Source of the DNA: Jannaschia sp. Os4
GTDB lineage: Bacteria; Pseudomonadota; Alphaproteobacteria; Rhodobacterales; Rhodobacteraceae
DNA: 64,000 nucleotides
Reading direction: 5' to 3'
NCBI RefSeq assembly: GCF_016820245.1
Contig: NZ_JAFCAR010000003.1
Span: 736,197-800,196, forward strand
Numbering within the stretch: the first letter of the stretch is position 1; each line of letters opens with the position of its first letter. Shown here in pieces: positions 53,350 through 61,622 of this stretch. A program made the position numbers and the translations under genes. Under the pieces are notes generated by a model that was not told the DNA's origin, did no database searches, and was given only the letters and a program-made list of their open reading frames with translations.

Positions 53350-53628
53350 TCACGCTGCGAACGGATCCACGGTTTCCAAGTTCAGGATGTAGTCTTCGAC
53401 GTCGGCTTCGATCCAGCGGATCGTGCGCGTGCCGATCCGCCGTGGTCGCGGAAAGAGTTCGTCATCGACCATCCGGCGTTCGAGCGTAGACTCGCTGATG
53501 CCGAGCATGTCGATTACACTCCACCGATCGATCAGACGGATCTTGGAGCGTGAACTTGAACTCTCACGAGGGTTCCTGCGCGGGAGCCCATCAGGTGTAA
53601 GTTCATCAGGATTGGAGCAGTGAGACAT
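53350..53628 (-). CDS. AlpA-family excisionase/regulator
   Basis: A 92-residue protein. After a serine/arginine-rich start, the AlpA HTH is clear: LIDRWSVIDMLGISESTLERR, then a wing PRPRRIGTRTIRWIEADVED. AlpA proteins activate or assist the adjacent P4-type integrase and are a hallmark of satellite elements. It converges with the integrase at a 71-bp gap. Confidence 0.87.
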   Translation of the reverse strand: MSHCSNPDELTPDGLPRRNPRESSSSRSKIRLIDRWSVIDMLGISESTLERRMVDDELFPRPRRIGTRTIRWIEADVEDYILNLETVDPFAA

Positions 53629-54036
53629 CGTACGTCAGCCTTATAGTGGTTTGCGTACACTTCGACGTATTCCTCGAGTACTTGAGAAGGAAGGAAATCC
53701 ACCATGTTTTTCGAGGCAACCTCGATCTTTTTTGGTGGGCACGGCCAGTCCCTTGTAGGGTCATTTCTTCTGGACTAACTCTATTTCCCTCGCTTCGAAT
53801 ATGCGCGACAAATCCCGCTCAGGAAGGATGCCGGATCGGTGAGCGGGCCACCGTGCGCATCCCGATCAGGCCGCCTGGGTGACGTCGAGACTTCGCGCCC
53901 ATGTCGCACCGCAAATCTAGATATCTGGTCATTGTAATCCCGATGCGAGAACTGGCCAAAGACGCCGCCCGACGCTCTTCATCGACGCGCAGTTGAGTAC
54001 TATAGTACGTGCTCGGACCGAGGCGGGATCAGCGAC
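53629..54036. promoter_or_regulatory. 408-bp divergent region; palindrome over the fic -10
   Basis: An A+T-richer gap between alpA and fic. A perfect 12-bp palindrome GTACTATAGTAC (53997-54008) lies 28 bases ahead of the fic ATG and includes a TATAGT that could be its -10. A repressor binding there would block fic directly. A near-palindrome CTCGAGTACTTGAG is at about 53677-53690. No gene is evident in the gap. Confidence 0.5.
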
Positions 54037-55227
54037 ATGATGGAGACCCCTGCGCGCATCGAGCCCTGCGGCATCGAGGAGTACGTCCCGACGGACCTCA
54101 TCGATCTCGTGTCGGCGATCCGTCAGGAGGCGAGCGAGGTAGGGCGCGGCGTCCACCCTCGTGTCCATGCAGAGCTTCAGCGGGTCGTCCGGATCGCGAA
54201 CGCATACCACTCGAACCTAATCGAAGGTCACGAGGCGTTTGCCGAGGACATCGAAGCCGCGCTCGTCGGCGAGGTCGCCGGGCATAGATCACTCGCGGAG
54301 GAGGGCGCCGCCCATGTCCGGGTGCAGCAGTGGATCGACGATCTTGCGGATCGGGACGATCTACCGGAGCCGACGTCCGTCGAGTTCGTCCTTGAACTCC
54401 ACCGACTTCTCTACGAGGCCATGCCTGCTGAGTTCCGCTTCGTCTCGCACCGGGAAGATCCTCTCGAGATCGTCCCCGGCGAACTGCGCAGCGAGGAGGT
54501 TGCCGTCGGTCGACATCACCCACCCTCGGCGGATCGACTCCATGCGTTTCTGAACCACTTCGCTCTGCGCTACCGCGGCCTGACCGCTGGTCGCGTGGGA
54601 CAGGTTCTCTCGATCCCCGCCGCGCATCATCGCTTCGCCTACCTCCACCCGTTCTTGGACGGCAATGGAAGGGTGGGACGCCTCATGACCCACGCGATGA
54701 TCCGTAGGGCGGGGATCGGTGGAAATAGCCTCTGGTCGATCTCGCGTGGTCTCGCGCGGGGCTTGGAAGACCCACGCGAGTACATGGCCCGGATGGATAT
54801 GGCCGACACGCCACGCCAGGGCGACAGAGATGGCCGGGGCAACCTGTCTCTCGATCGCCTCACCCGGTTCAGTGCCTGGTTCCTCCGCGTGATGCTGGGC
54901 GAGGTGAGGTATGCGACCGTCGTCTTCGACGGCGAGGCGCTCCACGACCGATACGTCGCACTCGTGGAGGACACCGTGGGAGACCCACGGGCGGGAGTTC
55001 TTGTCTCGCACCTGCTCCGTTGTGGAGGCTTGTCCCGAGGGACCGTGCCGTCCGTCATCGGGACAGCGGAGGCGGAGGCGAGGACCGTCCTGCGATCGGT
55101 CGAAGTGGCTGGGATCGTCAATTCCATCCGTCCGGAGGCTGACGTGCGCATCGCGTTCCCGCTCGGGCAGAGGGCGCGTCTGTTTCCCGAGCTCTTCGAG
55201 TCCCAATCGATCACCACCGCCGAGTAG
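54037..55227 (+). CDS. Fic family AMP-transferase-like protein
   Basis: A 396-residue Fic protein. The active-site loop HPFLDGNGRVGRL is near 203-215, with the catalytic histidine and the Mg/ATP-binding residues intact. An N-terminal inhibitory motif S59-N-L-I-E-G64 fits the [S/T]xxxE[G/N] rule, so this is a class II (self-inhibited) Fic. A winged-helix domain may follow at the C-terminus (VLVSHLLRCGGLSRGTVPSV). GAGGCGGG precedes the double ATG. In mobile islands such genes often act as toxins or regulators; the target is unknown. Confidence 0.92.
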   Translation: MMETPARIEPCGIEEYVPTDLIDLVSAIRQEASEVGRGVHPRVHAELQRVVRIANAYHSNLIEGHEAFAEDIEAALVGEVAGHRSLAEEGAAHVRVQQWIDDLADRDDLPEPTSVEFVLELHRLLYEAMPAEFRFVSHREDPLEIVPGELRSEEVAVGRHHPPSADRLHAFLNHFALRYRGLTAGRVGQVLSIPAAHHRFAYLHPFLDGNGRVGRLMTHAMIRRAGIGGNSLWSISRGLARGLEDPREYMARMDMADTPRQGDRDGRGNLSLDRLTRFSAWFLRVMLGEVRYATVVFDGEALHDRYVALVEDTVGDPRAGVLVSHLLRCGGLSRGTVPSVIGTAEAEARTVLRSVEVAGIVNSIRPEADVRIAFPLGQRARLFPELFESQSITTAE

Positions 55228-55254
55228 TTCGACCGGTCGTCCCACGTCCGGAGT

Positions 55255-55285
55255 CGACTGGATCGGGCTAAGCCCGATCCAGTCG
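55255..55285. terminator. Long hairpin between convergent fic and DUF6891 genes
   Basis: CGACTGGATCGGGCT (55255-55269) and AGCCCGATCCAGTCG (55271-55285) are a perfect 15-bp inverted repeat around a single base, folding as a 14-bp stem with a three-base loop. It is 27 bases after the fic stop and 6 before the convergent stop, so it can terminate both. No T run on either side. Confidence 0.8.
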
Positions 55286-55291
55286 TGAACC

Positions 55292-55789
55292 TCAGTCGAG
55301 CGCCGGGGCCCGCCGGTCCCAAGCCATCCTGACCGCGATCCGCCGGTCGATGTCGCCGAACCAGTCCACCTCCAGCCCGCATTGCCGCAACGTCGAGGTC
55401 AGGTCCCTTCCGAGAAACCGGAGAGCATCGGACACGTTGCCCACCGTGCCGATCGCGCCGAAGGCCAGATTGAGCGGGCCGCCTTCGATCACGTGGTCGA
55501 CGTCCTGCTCGTGGAAGTAGACGTACGGCATCGGTCCGTCCTCCCACGATGATCGCCCTTCCCAGATTGATCGAAGCTCGGCTTGGGCGCAGCCCATGCA
55601 GCAGCAGAAGTCCTCGCCGACGAAGAGGCCCTTCATCCTACAGAAGCCAAGAGCGAGTTTCAGGCGGAGGTCATCCGTCACCTTTGGCCCTGTCTCGGCT
55701 ATCCGACGAGCCCGCGCGATCTCGGCCTCCACGATGCGGTCTGCGTCCAGCCAATGCCAGTCTGCGGCCACCGCGGTCCAGTCGGCCAA
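55292..55789 (-). CDS. DUF6891-like protein, N-terminus uncertain
   Basis: About 165 residues. FCCCMGCAQAELRSIWEG and YVYFHEQDVDHVIEGGPLNLAFGAIG match the DUF6891 pattern (a CCC cluster followed by YFHEQD). The start is TTG 55789; the frame stays open only to a TAA a few codons upstream, and there is no good ribosome-binding site, so the N-terminal part of the usual protein may be lost. Family function unknown. It shares a terminator with the Fic gene. Confidence 0.7.
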   Translation of the reverse strand: MADWTAVAADWHWLDADRIVEAEIARARRIAETGPKVTDDLRLKLALGFCRMKGLFVGEDFCCCMGCAQAELRSIWEGRSSWEDGPMPYVYFHEQDVDHVIEGGPLNLAFGAIGTVGNVSDALRFLGRDLTSTLRQCGLEVDWFGDIDRRIAVRMAWDRRAPALD

Positions 55790-56463
55790 CTCAAGCAGGT
55801 CTGCCCGCGTCGCTTAGCCTCGTCTCAGAGCCCGGCGAACCTCTTCGCGCACTGCTGCTTCGGCATGACAGTCGCCGTCCTCCTGATCTTCCGCTACTGT
55901 ATGGGTGCAGCATTCGTCGTCTGCCGAACCTCCGGTCTGATCCTTGGGAGGCGTCGTCGTCCGGTTGTCGACCATATTGTCCATCCTGTCAGTGCCATTT
56001 TGCTGACGAGGACAATGGTCGAAAAGGACGGGCTGACGGGTGGTCGTGTCGGGCCGCAATGCTGGCCCGAAATGGGCCAGAATCATCTTTTGCAGCAAGA
56101 TCTATGTGGGGCCTAGCTGCTTGGCCGACCCATCACGCGGTCCTAGACTATGTTGGGTCGTTACAGTCCGCGGTGGTTGCGTGATCTTCGCAGTTGCGCA
56201 CCGGATTGCTAAGCTTGCGTAAAGAGATCGGGCAGGGGGCGGGGGGGCTGACTGTCTTTCGCGGAAGATCGTCGGCCTCCGCATCCTGCCACGACATCGG
56301 GGCTCCTTGCTGCGCCTCCCTCGCCGCAGTCCGCACGCCAGCATCGCACTGCGCTGAGGTGCTCCCCGATCCTTGGAGAGGATCTGACGTGATCTAAGCT
56401 ACTCTCCGGGTCTGCTGCTGGTTGGGTTGCATGATCGTCGTGCCGGTGCGGTAGACCACGTTC
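55790..56463. other. Gap with no convincing gene
   Basis: About 670 bases. A leftward frame near 55814-56098 (threonine- and aspartate-rich, with TTPPKDQTGGSADDECC) lacks a good start and any family resemblance. The right part leads into the transposase remnant. Confidence 0.4.
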
Positions 56464-56772
56464 GGCGGCTGTCCGTCGAAGGCGAGGTGCTGCCCGAACG
56501 CCGATGCCCGCAAGATCACCCGCTAGGAACACGAGGGCGCGCGAGACGTCGCCCGCGCTATCGCCAAGACCGACGCCTACGTCATCTCCATGCGGCTCAG
56601 GAAGAAGGTCGAGATGCTCTTCGCCCACCTCAAGCGGATCCTCGGGCTCGGACGGCTCCGACTACGCGGACCATGCGGCGCCAGCGATAATTTTGTTCTC
56701 GCAGCCACTGCCCAGAACCTACGGAAGCTGGCCAAGACCTTCCCCTTCCCGCCCGACTCGGCAACACCCTGA
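56464..56772 (+). pseudogene. IS1182-like transposase remnant
   Basis: The frame reads PNADARKITR, then a TAG at 56524-56526, then EHEGARDVARAIAKTDAYV and MRLRKKVEMLFAHLKRILGL, RLRLRGPCGASDNFVLAATA and QNLRKLAK. This is the C-terminal end of an IS1182-type DDE transposase. The catalytic part and both ends of the insertion sequence are gone and there is an in-frame stop, so it is inactive. Confidence 0.8.
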
Positions 56773-56842
56773 GCAGGAGGGCTGATCAGCCAGCATCACC
56801 AACGACTTGCCGCGCTTGCGAACACTTCTTCTTTGACAGAAT

Positions 56843-56871
56843 GGGCGGAAAGCGGTCGTTCGCTGCGGGTG
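56843..56871. repeat. 29-bp repeat, copy 2 (28/29 with 25481)
   Basis: Same orientation as the copy at 25481-25509, one mismatch at base 7. It lies 53 bases beyond the end of the UvrD-like gene. Confidence 0.75.
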
Positions 56872-56924
56872 CGGGATGGCCAAACTAGATAACCAAACTG
56901 CACAAGCGGGAGGTTTCAGGTCGC

Positions 56925-58778
56925 CTACGACTTCGGCGGCCAGGTCTCGATTTCCTCTGCCTCAAACCATGCCCGCTCAATCAGCATGCGTCGAGCTGCT
57001 TCGCAGTCGGTGGTATAGTAGACGATTGCAAGGCTTTTACGGGCACGACTGCAGACAACGTAGAAAAGGCGCCGCGTTCGGTCGATGCCGGTTTCGGAAC
57101 CTTCTGCCTCCTTTTTCAGATCAGCAGCGGTTTTCGCCGTCACGCCGAAGAACTTATCATAGCTAAACAGGAAACCTCGGGCTTCGTCATCGCTCAGTAC
57201 GACCATGACCCGTGGAAACTCTAACCCCTTCACCCCTTGGTGTGTGTCGAACCGCGAAAGGCCCCGGATATAATCATCGTAGGCCTCGACCTCTGCGAGC
57301 GAGGCATCGAGCGCCTCACCCCATTCGTCCGGTTCGGCGGCCTCGGCATCAGCGAATGGCTGCAGCGCATCGGGGATCGTGAGAAGGTTGGTCGCGGCTA
57401 CGTGGTGCAGCACAGCGCGAAGGCTTGGGGAAGTTGCTCCGGAGACGAGCGCGCCAAGGCCGTCGCACGCCGCCTTGGCCTCGGAGAGGATGTCGCGCTG
57501 TTGATCGCCCGCCGTCACAAGACGCTCGTGTGCCAGAAGCGGAGAATGGCGGCGAACACAGGCCGCGACGGCGAACCGGTCCCCATCGCGAAGCGCTCGG
57601 ACGAGCGGCAGCACGTCGCCCGTGAAGAACCGCAGACTAGGATCCGTCCCGTTAAGCAGGCTGGTTCGACTTGCATTGATGCGGTTGAGCGGCTCGAAAA
57701 GCGAGGCGAAACCGAGCCGCCGCGCCGACATCAGATGCTCGAGGGCCAGTGTTTTCACCGCCCGCCCGTCCGCCTGCCAGTTCCGGTCCCCCGTCACCTC
57801 CGCCATTCGAACCCGTATCGCGTCCTCCGTGGAAGATGCGTCTGCGCCGTTTGGAGGAACGAGGAACACCCGGACATGGCCCGTCGCTGCGTCCGATCGC
57901 GCAACTTGAACTTGCCCATCGTCGTCGGCCCGCACGGCGTTGACGAGCCGGACGATCCGCGCCGGGCAACGGTGGTTCATCGCCTTGCGCGGGCGCTGCC
58001 AGTCTTCGGGGATCGCGTCGGCGAGGTCGGGTTTGCCGTCCATGTAAATGCGCTGCATCGTGTCGCCGAAGAGGCCGAGGCTGATCTCTCGGGGGTGATG
58101 CCGCTGAAGTGTGAGCAAACCGTCCATGAGCCGGGCAGCGGTGTCCTGGCTCTCATCGACGAGCAGAACCGGATAGCGGCAAACGACCTGACGACGTAGC
58201 CCCGCCCGTTCAGTGAGGAACGCCGAGGTCATCGCGATCACCTCCGCGTGGTTCAAGGCGTCACGCGTTCGGTTGTCGCCGGTTGGACTATAGATGAACC
58301 GCTCAATAACTCCCAAGCCCGCGAGACGCGCACGCCTCCGCTCCAGGTCACGCTCCCGTCGCCGTGCGGTATCGGTACCCGCACGTCCCTTACGAATCTG
58401 ATCTTCAAGGGCTCCAATTCTTTCTCCGAGCTCGGCTCGCACCCATTCCCGGATATCCTGGTCATAGCCACGTATCAGCGACCATGCGAAGGCGTGGATG
58501 GTGGAGACCTCGACCCGGGGATCGAATGCCAAACGCTGTCGGATCTCATCCGTCGCAGCGTTCGTATATGTAATCACGGCGATCTTCTGGCTGGTGAGGC
58601 TAAGCCGTCTGCCTTGCCGTTCCAGCAACTCCGCGATGGCGCCGACGAGCGAGCGGGTCTTGCCTGATCCCGCACCGGCATAGAGGAAGAAGCTCTGCGG
58701 CGCCGTCAGATCGAGGCAGGCGCGGATCGTCTCGTCTGCCGCGGCATCGTGTCGATCATCTGGGACCATATTCGTCAT
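56925..58778 (-). CDS. UvrD/Rep-like helicase, Gabija GajB-like
   Basis: A 617-residue SF1 helicase. Walker A GAGSGKT is at 35-41, with ITYTNAATDEIRQRL for motif Ia, LLVDESQDT for motif II, GDTMQRIYMDG for motif III, and VVCSRARKSLAIVYY for motif VI. The size is close to the small helicases of OLD-UvrD pairs. Its ATG overlaps the stop of the OLD-like gene (ATGA). In Gabija the helicase partner (GajB) senses DNA ends and depletes nucleotides; equivalence here is inferred from gene order. Confidence 0.85.
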   Translation of the reverse strand: MTNMVPDDRHDAAADETIRACLDLTAPQSFFLYAGAGSGKTRSLVGAIAELLERQGRRLSLTSQKIAVITYTNAATDEIRQRLAFDPRVEVSTIHAFAWSLIRGYDQDIREWVRAELGERIGALEDQIRKGRAGTDTARRRERDLERRRARLAGLGVIERFIYSPTGDNRTRDALNHAEVIAMTSAFLTERAGLRRQVVCRYPVLLVDESQDTAARLMDGLLTLQRHHPREISLGLFGDTMQRIYMDGKPDLADAIPEDWQRPRKAMNHRCPARIVRLVNAVRADDDGQVQVARSDAATGHVRVFLVPPNGADASSTEDAIRVRMAEVTGDRNWQADGRAVKTLALEHLMSARRLGFASLFEPLNRINASRTSLLNGTDPSLRFFTGDVLPLVRALRDGDRFAVAACVRRHSPLLAHERLVTAGDQQRDILSEAKAACDGLGALVSGATSPSLRAVLHHVAATNLLTIPDALQPFADAEAAEPDEWGEALDASLAEVEAYDDYIRGLSRFDTHQGVKGLEFPRVMVVLSDDEARGFLFSYDKFFGVTAKTAADLKKEAEGSETGIDRTRRLFYVVCSRARKSLAIVYYTTDCEAARRMLIERAWFEAEEIETWPPKS

Positions 58779-61102
58779 GACCCGGCATGCCCATCCGACG
58801 CCGCGTCCGCCTGCGCCGGTAGAACCTCGATCTGCTTCTTCCTCACCCTTTCTTGCAGCCAAACGAGACCTTCTGCGATGTATCCCGGCACCTCCAGATG
58901 CTCGAATGCGATCGCATCCAGGACGTCGAGGGCGAACTCAGCCTTTTTCCCGTTGCGCAGGGCATCGAAGGAGGCCTCTCCGAGTTGCGTGGCGGTTCCG
59001 CCGGCCTCGATGGCGTCGCGGAAGCGCCCGACGAGGCCGGAGCCATTCATGGCGGCGAAGATGGCGAGGTTCTCGAAGACGAGGGCGTCCTCGAACGTAT
59101 AGGGATGGGCGGTCGTTGGAACCGTATCGCCCGGCAGGACCACCGCCACGGGAGTCTGATAGGCAACACGGACTGCGAATAGGGGATCATGGTCGGGTGC
59201 TCGCACACGTCTATGCGCATCGATCATGAGCAAATCGTCGATTGCGTCGATTTCGGGAACCCACTGCCTTAAAGTCGCATTGTTCGTCGTCTGGCCCGCG
59301 CCGGGAATTGGAGGCGCCGCCTTGCCGGACGTACCGTCCTGGCTGTCCAGGTCCGTAATGACGAGCGTGAGCAGCCCCAAATGCTCGATGAGAGGGCGCA
59401 GCCGATGGGCGTGGCTGCCGCCGATCTCCAGGAGGGTCACGTAGGCACGGGAGAGATCAGGATAGCGCATCCGGATGAAGTTCGGCATCAGCATCCGCTC
59501 GGCGGGTCCTTCGACGAGAATAGCGGCGTCGGCGAAGAAGAGGTCGCTGTGCTGAGCGCGGAGATAGCGCGTCACGAACCTTGCGGTCTCCGCCTCGTCG
59601 CCAAAGACACTCGATAGGTTTACCACCGCCGAGACTGGTATGGGCGCGCGCATGCCGGCCGGCAGTCTGCGGAAGTAACGCAGGCAGGCAAACGGGACCT
59701 CGTGCGCGACGTGGCTCGAATGGGTGCTCACGATGAGTTGCGTGTGTAGGCGCCAGTTATCGCCGAGATCGTCGTGGGCACGAAGGACCTCGTATGCCTT
59801 GTTGATGAAGACCTGCTGGACCTGTGCGTGAAGATGCGCTTCGGGCTCCTCAATGAGGACGAGGTGAAGCGGCTCGAGGACCGCAGTCGGTTCGGACAGC
59901 GCGACCTTCCCCACCCGCATCCACGCGTCGCGGAACCCCATGAGCCGGAAGATCATCGAGATCAGGTTCTGGTAGCCCAACCCGTTGTTGGTCTCCGGCA
60001 GCCGCAGCACCGGAGCCACTCCGTCGCCTTGCGCGCTGACGTCGACTTCGAACGTGACGGCGGAGGCATGGTTGAGGCCGTCGACCGCCCGGAGCCGGGT
60101 CGAAACCTTCGGTCTGGGGTCGGCGACGCCGGGGTAACCCATGCTAGCCACCTCATCGAAGGCGGCGGTAAATGCCTCGGTCAGCTGCGCGTCGAACTGA
60201 TCCTGCGCCGTCTCAAGCGCCTGCAATGCACCGAGGTCGCCTTCGGTCGGACCTCTCGTCGGATCGAGATGTTTGGTGTAGTAACTCCGCAATTGGTCGG
60301 ACAGGCGGCGCGCCGATGTCGGGACCGGCATATCCTCGTCGTCCTCATGCGACCCGTCGCCGCCGAACCCGCGCTGTGCGGGAATGTCGTGGACTTTGAT
60401 GAGGCCCCGCAGCGGCTCCCCATCAAGGGGTTGCGACGTCGGCGGCAAAGGCTGCGGCTTCACTTCGCCTGTGTCGGACACGCCCTGCAGGCCGTCGGGA
60501 TCGAGGATGTAGGCTCTGATGCCGAAGCTGCGCGACAGGCGCCGCGCGAGGTAGTCGTTGAGTGCTGTCGGCCAGAGCGTGAGTTTGAGAGGGGGAAGGT
60601 CGTTGCCCGCAACGTCGTGCTTCTTCGACGCTATCGCGCGAAGCGATTCCGCCTCCGTCACGGTCTCGACGAAGTCTTTGTACAGGCCTTCCAGGTCGGA
60701 CGGCTCGTAGCGCAGGCGCACACCCAACAGACCGCCGTTCCAGTCGAGCGTCGGGATCAGGTCGCGGACGTGGTGCATCTCTCCGGCATCCACCTCAAGC
60801 CAGAGGTCGAGGGTTGGTAGGAACGAAACCCAACGGTCGAGCACCAGATCGACCGTCTCACCCCGTTCATTCGCCTCGAGCCATGATTGGCCAATCCGGT
60901 TGATGCCGGGCCAGTGACATAGGGTAAAGTCGTGGATCTCGAATGGGCAGTGGTTCGGCACTAGGAACCGGCGCAGCGCGAGCATCGCCGAACTCTTTCC
61001 GCTGTTGTTGGCGCCGACGAAGAGGGTCTGCTTCGCATCAAAATCGACCCGGACGGAAAGGAGTTTTCGGAAGTTCGCGACCTCCACGAATTTGATCTGC
61101 AA
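58775..61102 (-). CDS. OLD-family nuclease (ABC ATPase-TOPRIM), Gabija GajA-like
   Basis: A 775-residue protein. The ATPase begins with FVGANNSGKSSAML (Walker A, 30-38); the signature region is NNGLGYQNLISMIFRLMG, Walker B is LVLIEEPEAHLHAQ, and the switch histidine is in IVSTHSSHVAHE. The TOPRIM domain follows with AILVEGPAERMLMPNF and VITDLDSQDG, the glutamate and DxD metal ligands. This is a class 2 OLD nuclease since a UvrD-like gene follows directly. It is about 200 residues longer than the GajA I know, so the variant is distinct. Antiphage activity is inferred. Confidence 0.87.
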   Translation of the reverse strand: MQIKFVEVANFRKLLSVRVDFDAKQTLFVGANNSGKSSAMLALRRFLVPNHCPFEIHDFTLCHWPGINRIGQSWLEANERGETVDLVLDRWVSFLPTLDLWLEVDAGEMHHVRDLIPTLDWNGGLLGVRLRYEPSDLEGLYKDFVETVTEAESLRAIASKKHDVAGNDLPPLKLTLWPTALNDYLARRLSRSFGIRAYILDPDGLQGVSDTGEVKPQPLPPTSQPLDGEPLRGLIKVHDIPAQRGFGGDGSHEDDEDMPVPTSARRLSDQLRSYYTKHLDPTRGPTEGDLGALQALETAQDQFDAQLTEAFTAAFDEVASMGYPGVADPRPKVSTRLRAVDGLNHASAVTFEVDVSAQGDGVAPVLRLPETNNGLGYQNLISMIFRLMGFRDAWMRVGKVALSEPTAVLEPLHLVLIEEPEAHLHAQVQQVFINKAYEVLRAHDDLGDNWRLHTQLIVSTHSSHVAHEVPFACLRYFRRLPAGMRAPIPVSAVVNLSSVFGDEAETARFVTRYLRAQHSDLFFADAAILVEGPAERMLMPNFIRMRYPDLSRAYVTLLEIGGSHAHRLRPLIEHLGLLTLVITDLDSQDGTSGKAAPPIPGAGQTTNNATLRQWVPEIDAIDDLLMIDAHRRVRAPDHDPLFAVRVAYQTPVAVVLPGDTVPTTAHPYTFEDALVFENLAIFAAMNGSGLVGRFRDAIEAGGTATQLGEASFDALRNGKKAEFALDVLDAIAFEHLEVPGYIAEGLVWLQERVRKKQIEVLPAQADAASDGHAGS

Positions 61103-61478
61103 AGGTGTTCTCTCGCGTCAGTTTCCTGGAACGTCGAAGGGCGCTCACAGGCGGGTCCACTGGGGTGTATGGTTGTCATGCAGAAAGTCCAGGTGGCAAC
61201 CAGAAACTGTCAGCGCTCGAAGACTGACCCACCTGTCTAGCGATACAACGTGCCCTCAGCCCCGTTTCCTGTTCAAGATTTGGGTAGTCCGCCCTGAACA
61301 TCATGCCGGGCGCGCGATCGGGCAGAGAAGCTGACCTTCGCTGTGGCGCTGCGCAGAGTTTCTCGCTACTTGAGGTTCGCTGACGGAGTTTTGCTGAACG
61401 ATTCAACCCGTAGGTAGGGCAGTTAAATATACATGGTGCGATCTAGCAGCCGCAAGAATTCTCAGAAAAGGAGGCAGA
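61103..61478. other. A+T-richer divergent region upstream of the OLD-like gene
   Basis: Part of the 520-bp gap between the leftward OLD-like gene and the rightward predicted nuclease. No convincing larger gene. Promoters for both directions must be here or in the next 150 bases. Confidence 0.45.
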
Positions 61479-61535
61479 ATGGCCATTGGACAAATGAATC
61501 CTCTGCTTACCGATGGGCATATCGATCAAGCTTAA
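61479..61535 (+). CDS. 18-codon leader ORF with perfect Shine-Dalgarno
   Basis: ATG 61479 follows AAAAGGAGG at ideal distance and encodes MAIGQMNPLLTDGHIDQA, then TAA. It lies 88 bases ahead of the predicted nuclease gene in the same direction. It may be a regulatory leader peptide or the remnant of a lost gene. The Shine-Dalgarno is stronger than that of the gene that follows. Confidence 0.4.
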   Translation: MAIGQMNPLLTDGHIDQA

Positions 61536-61622
61536 TGGGAATACATATATGTTGAGCAACATCTGGATTTCCGAAATTTAGTCATGTCCACGAATTTCTT
61601 TTGAAGCGTAGAAAGGGACCAG

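Noticed and set aside
55814..56098. Leftward open frame beyond the DUF6891 gene
   Set aside because: No supported start and no family; may be a decayed gene but cannot be claimed.
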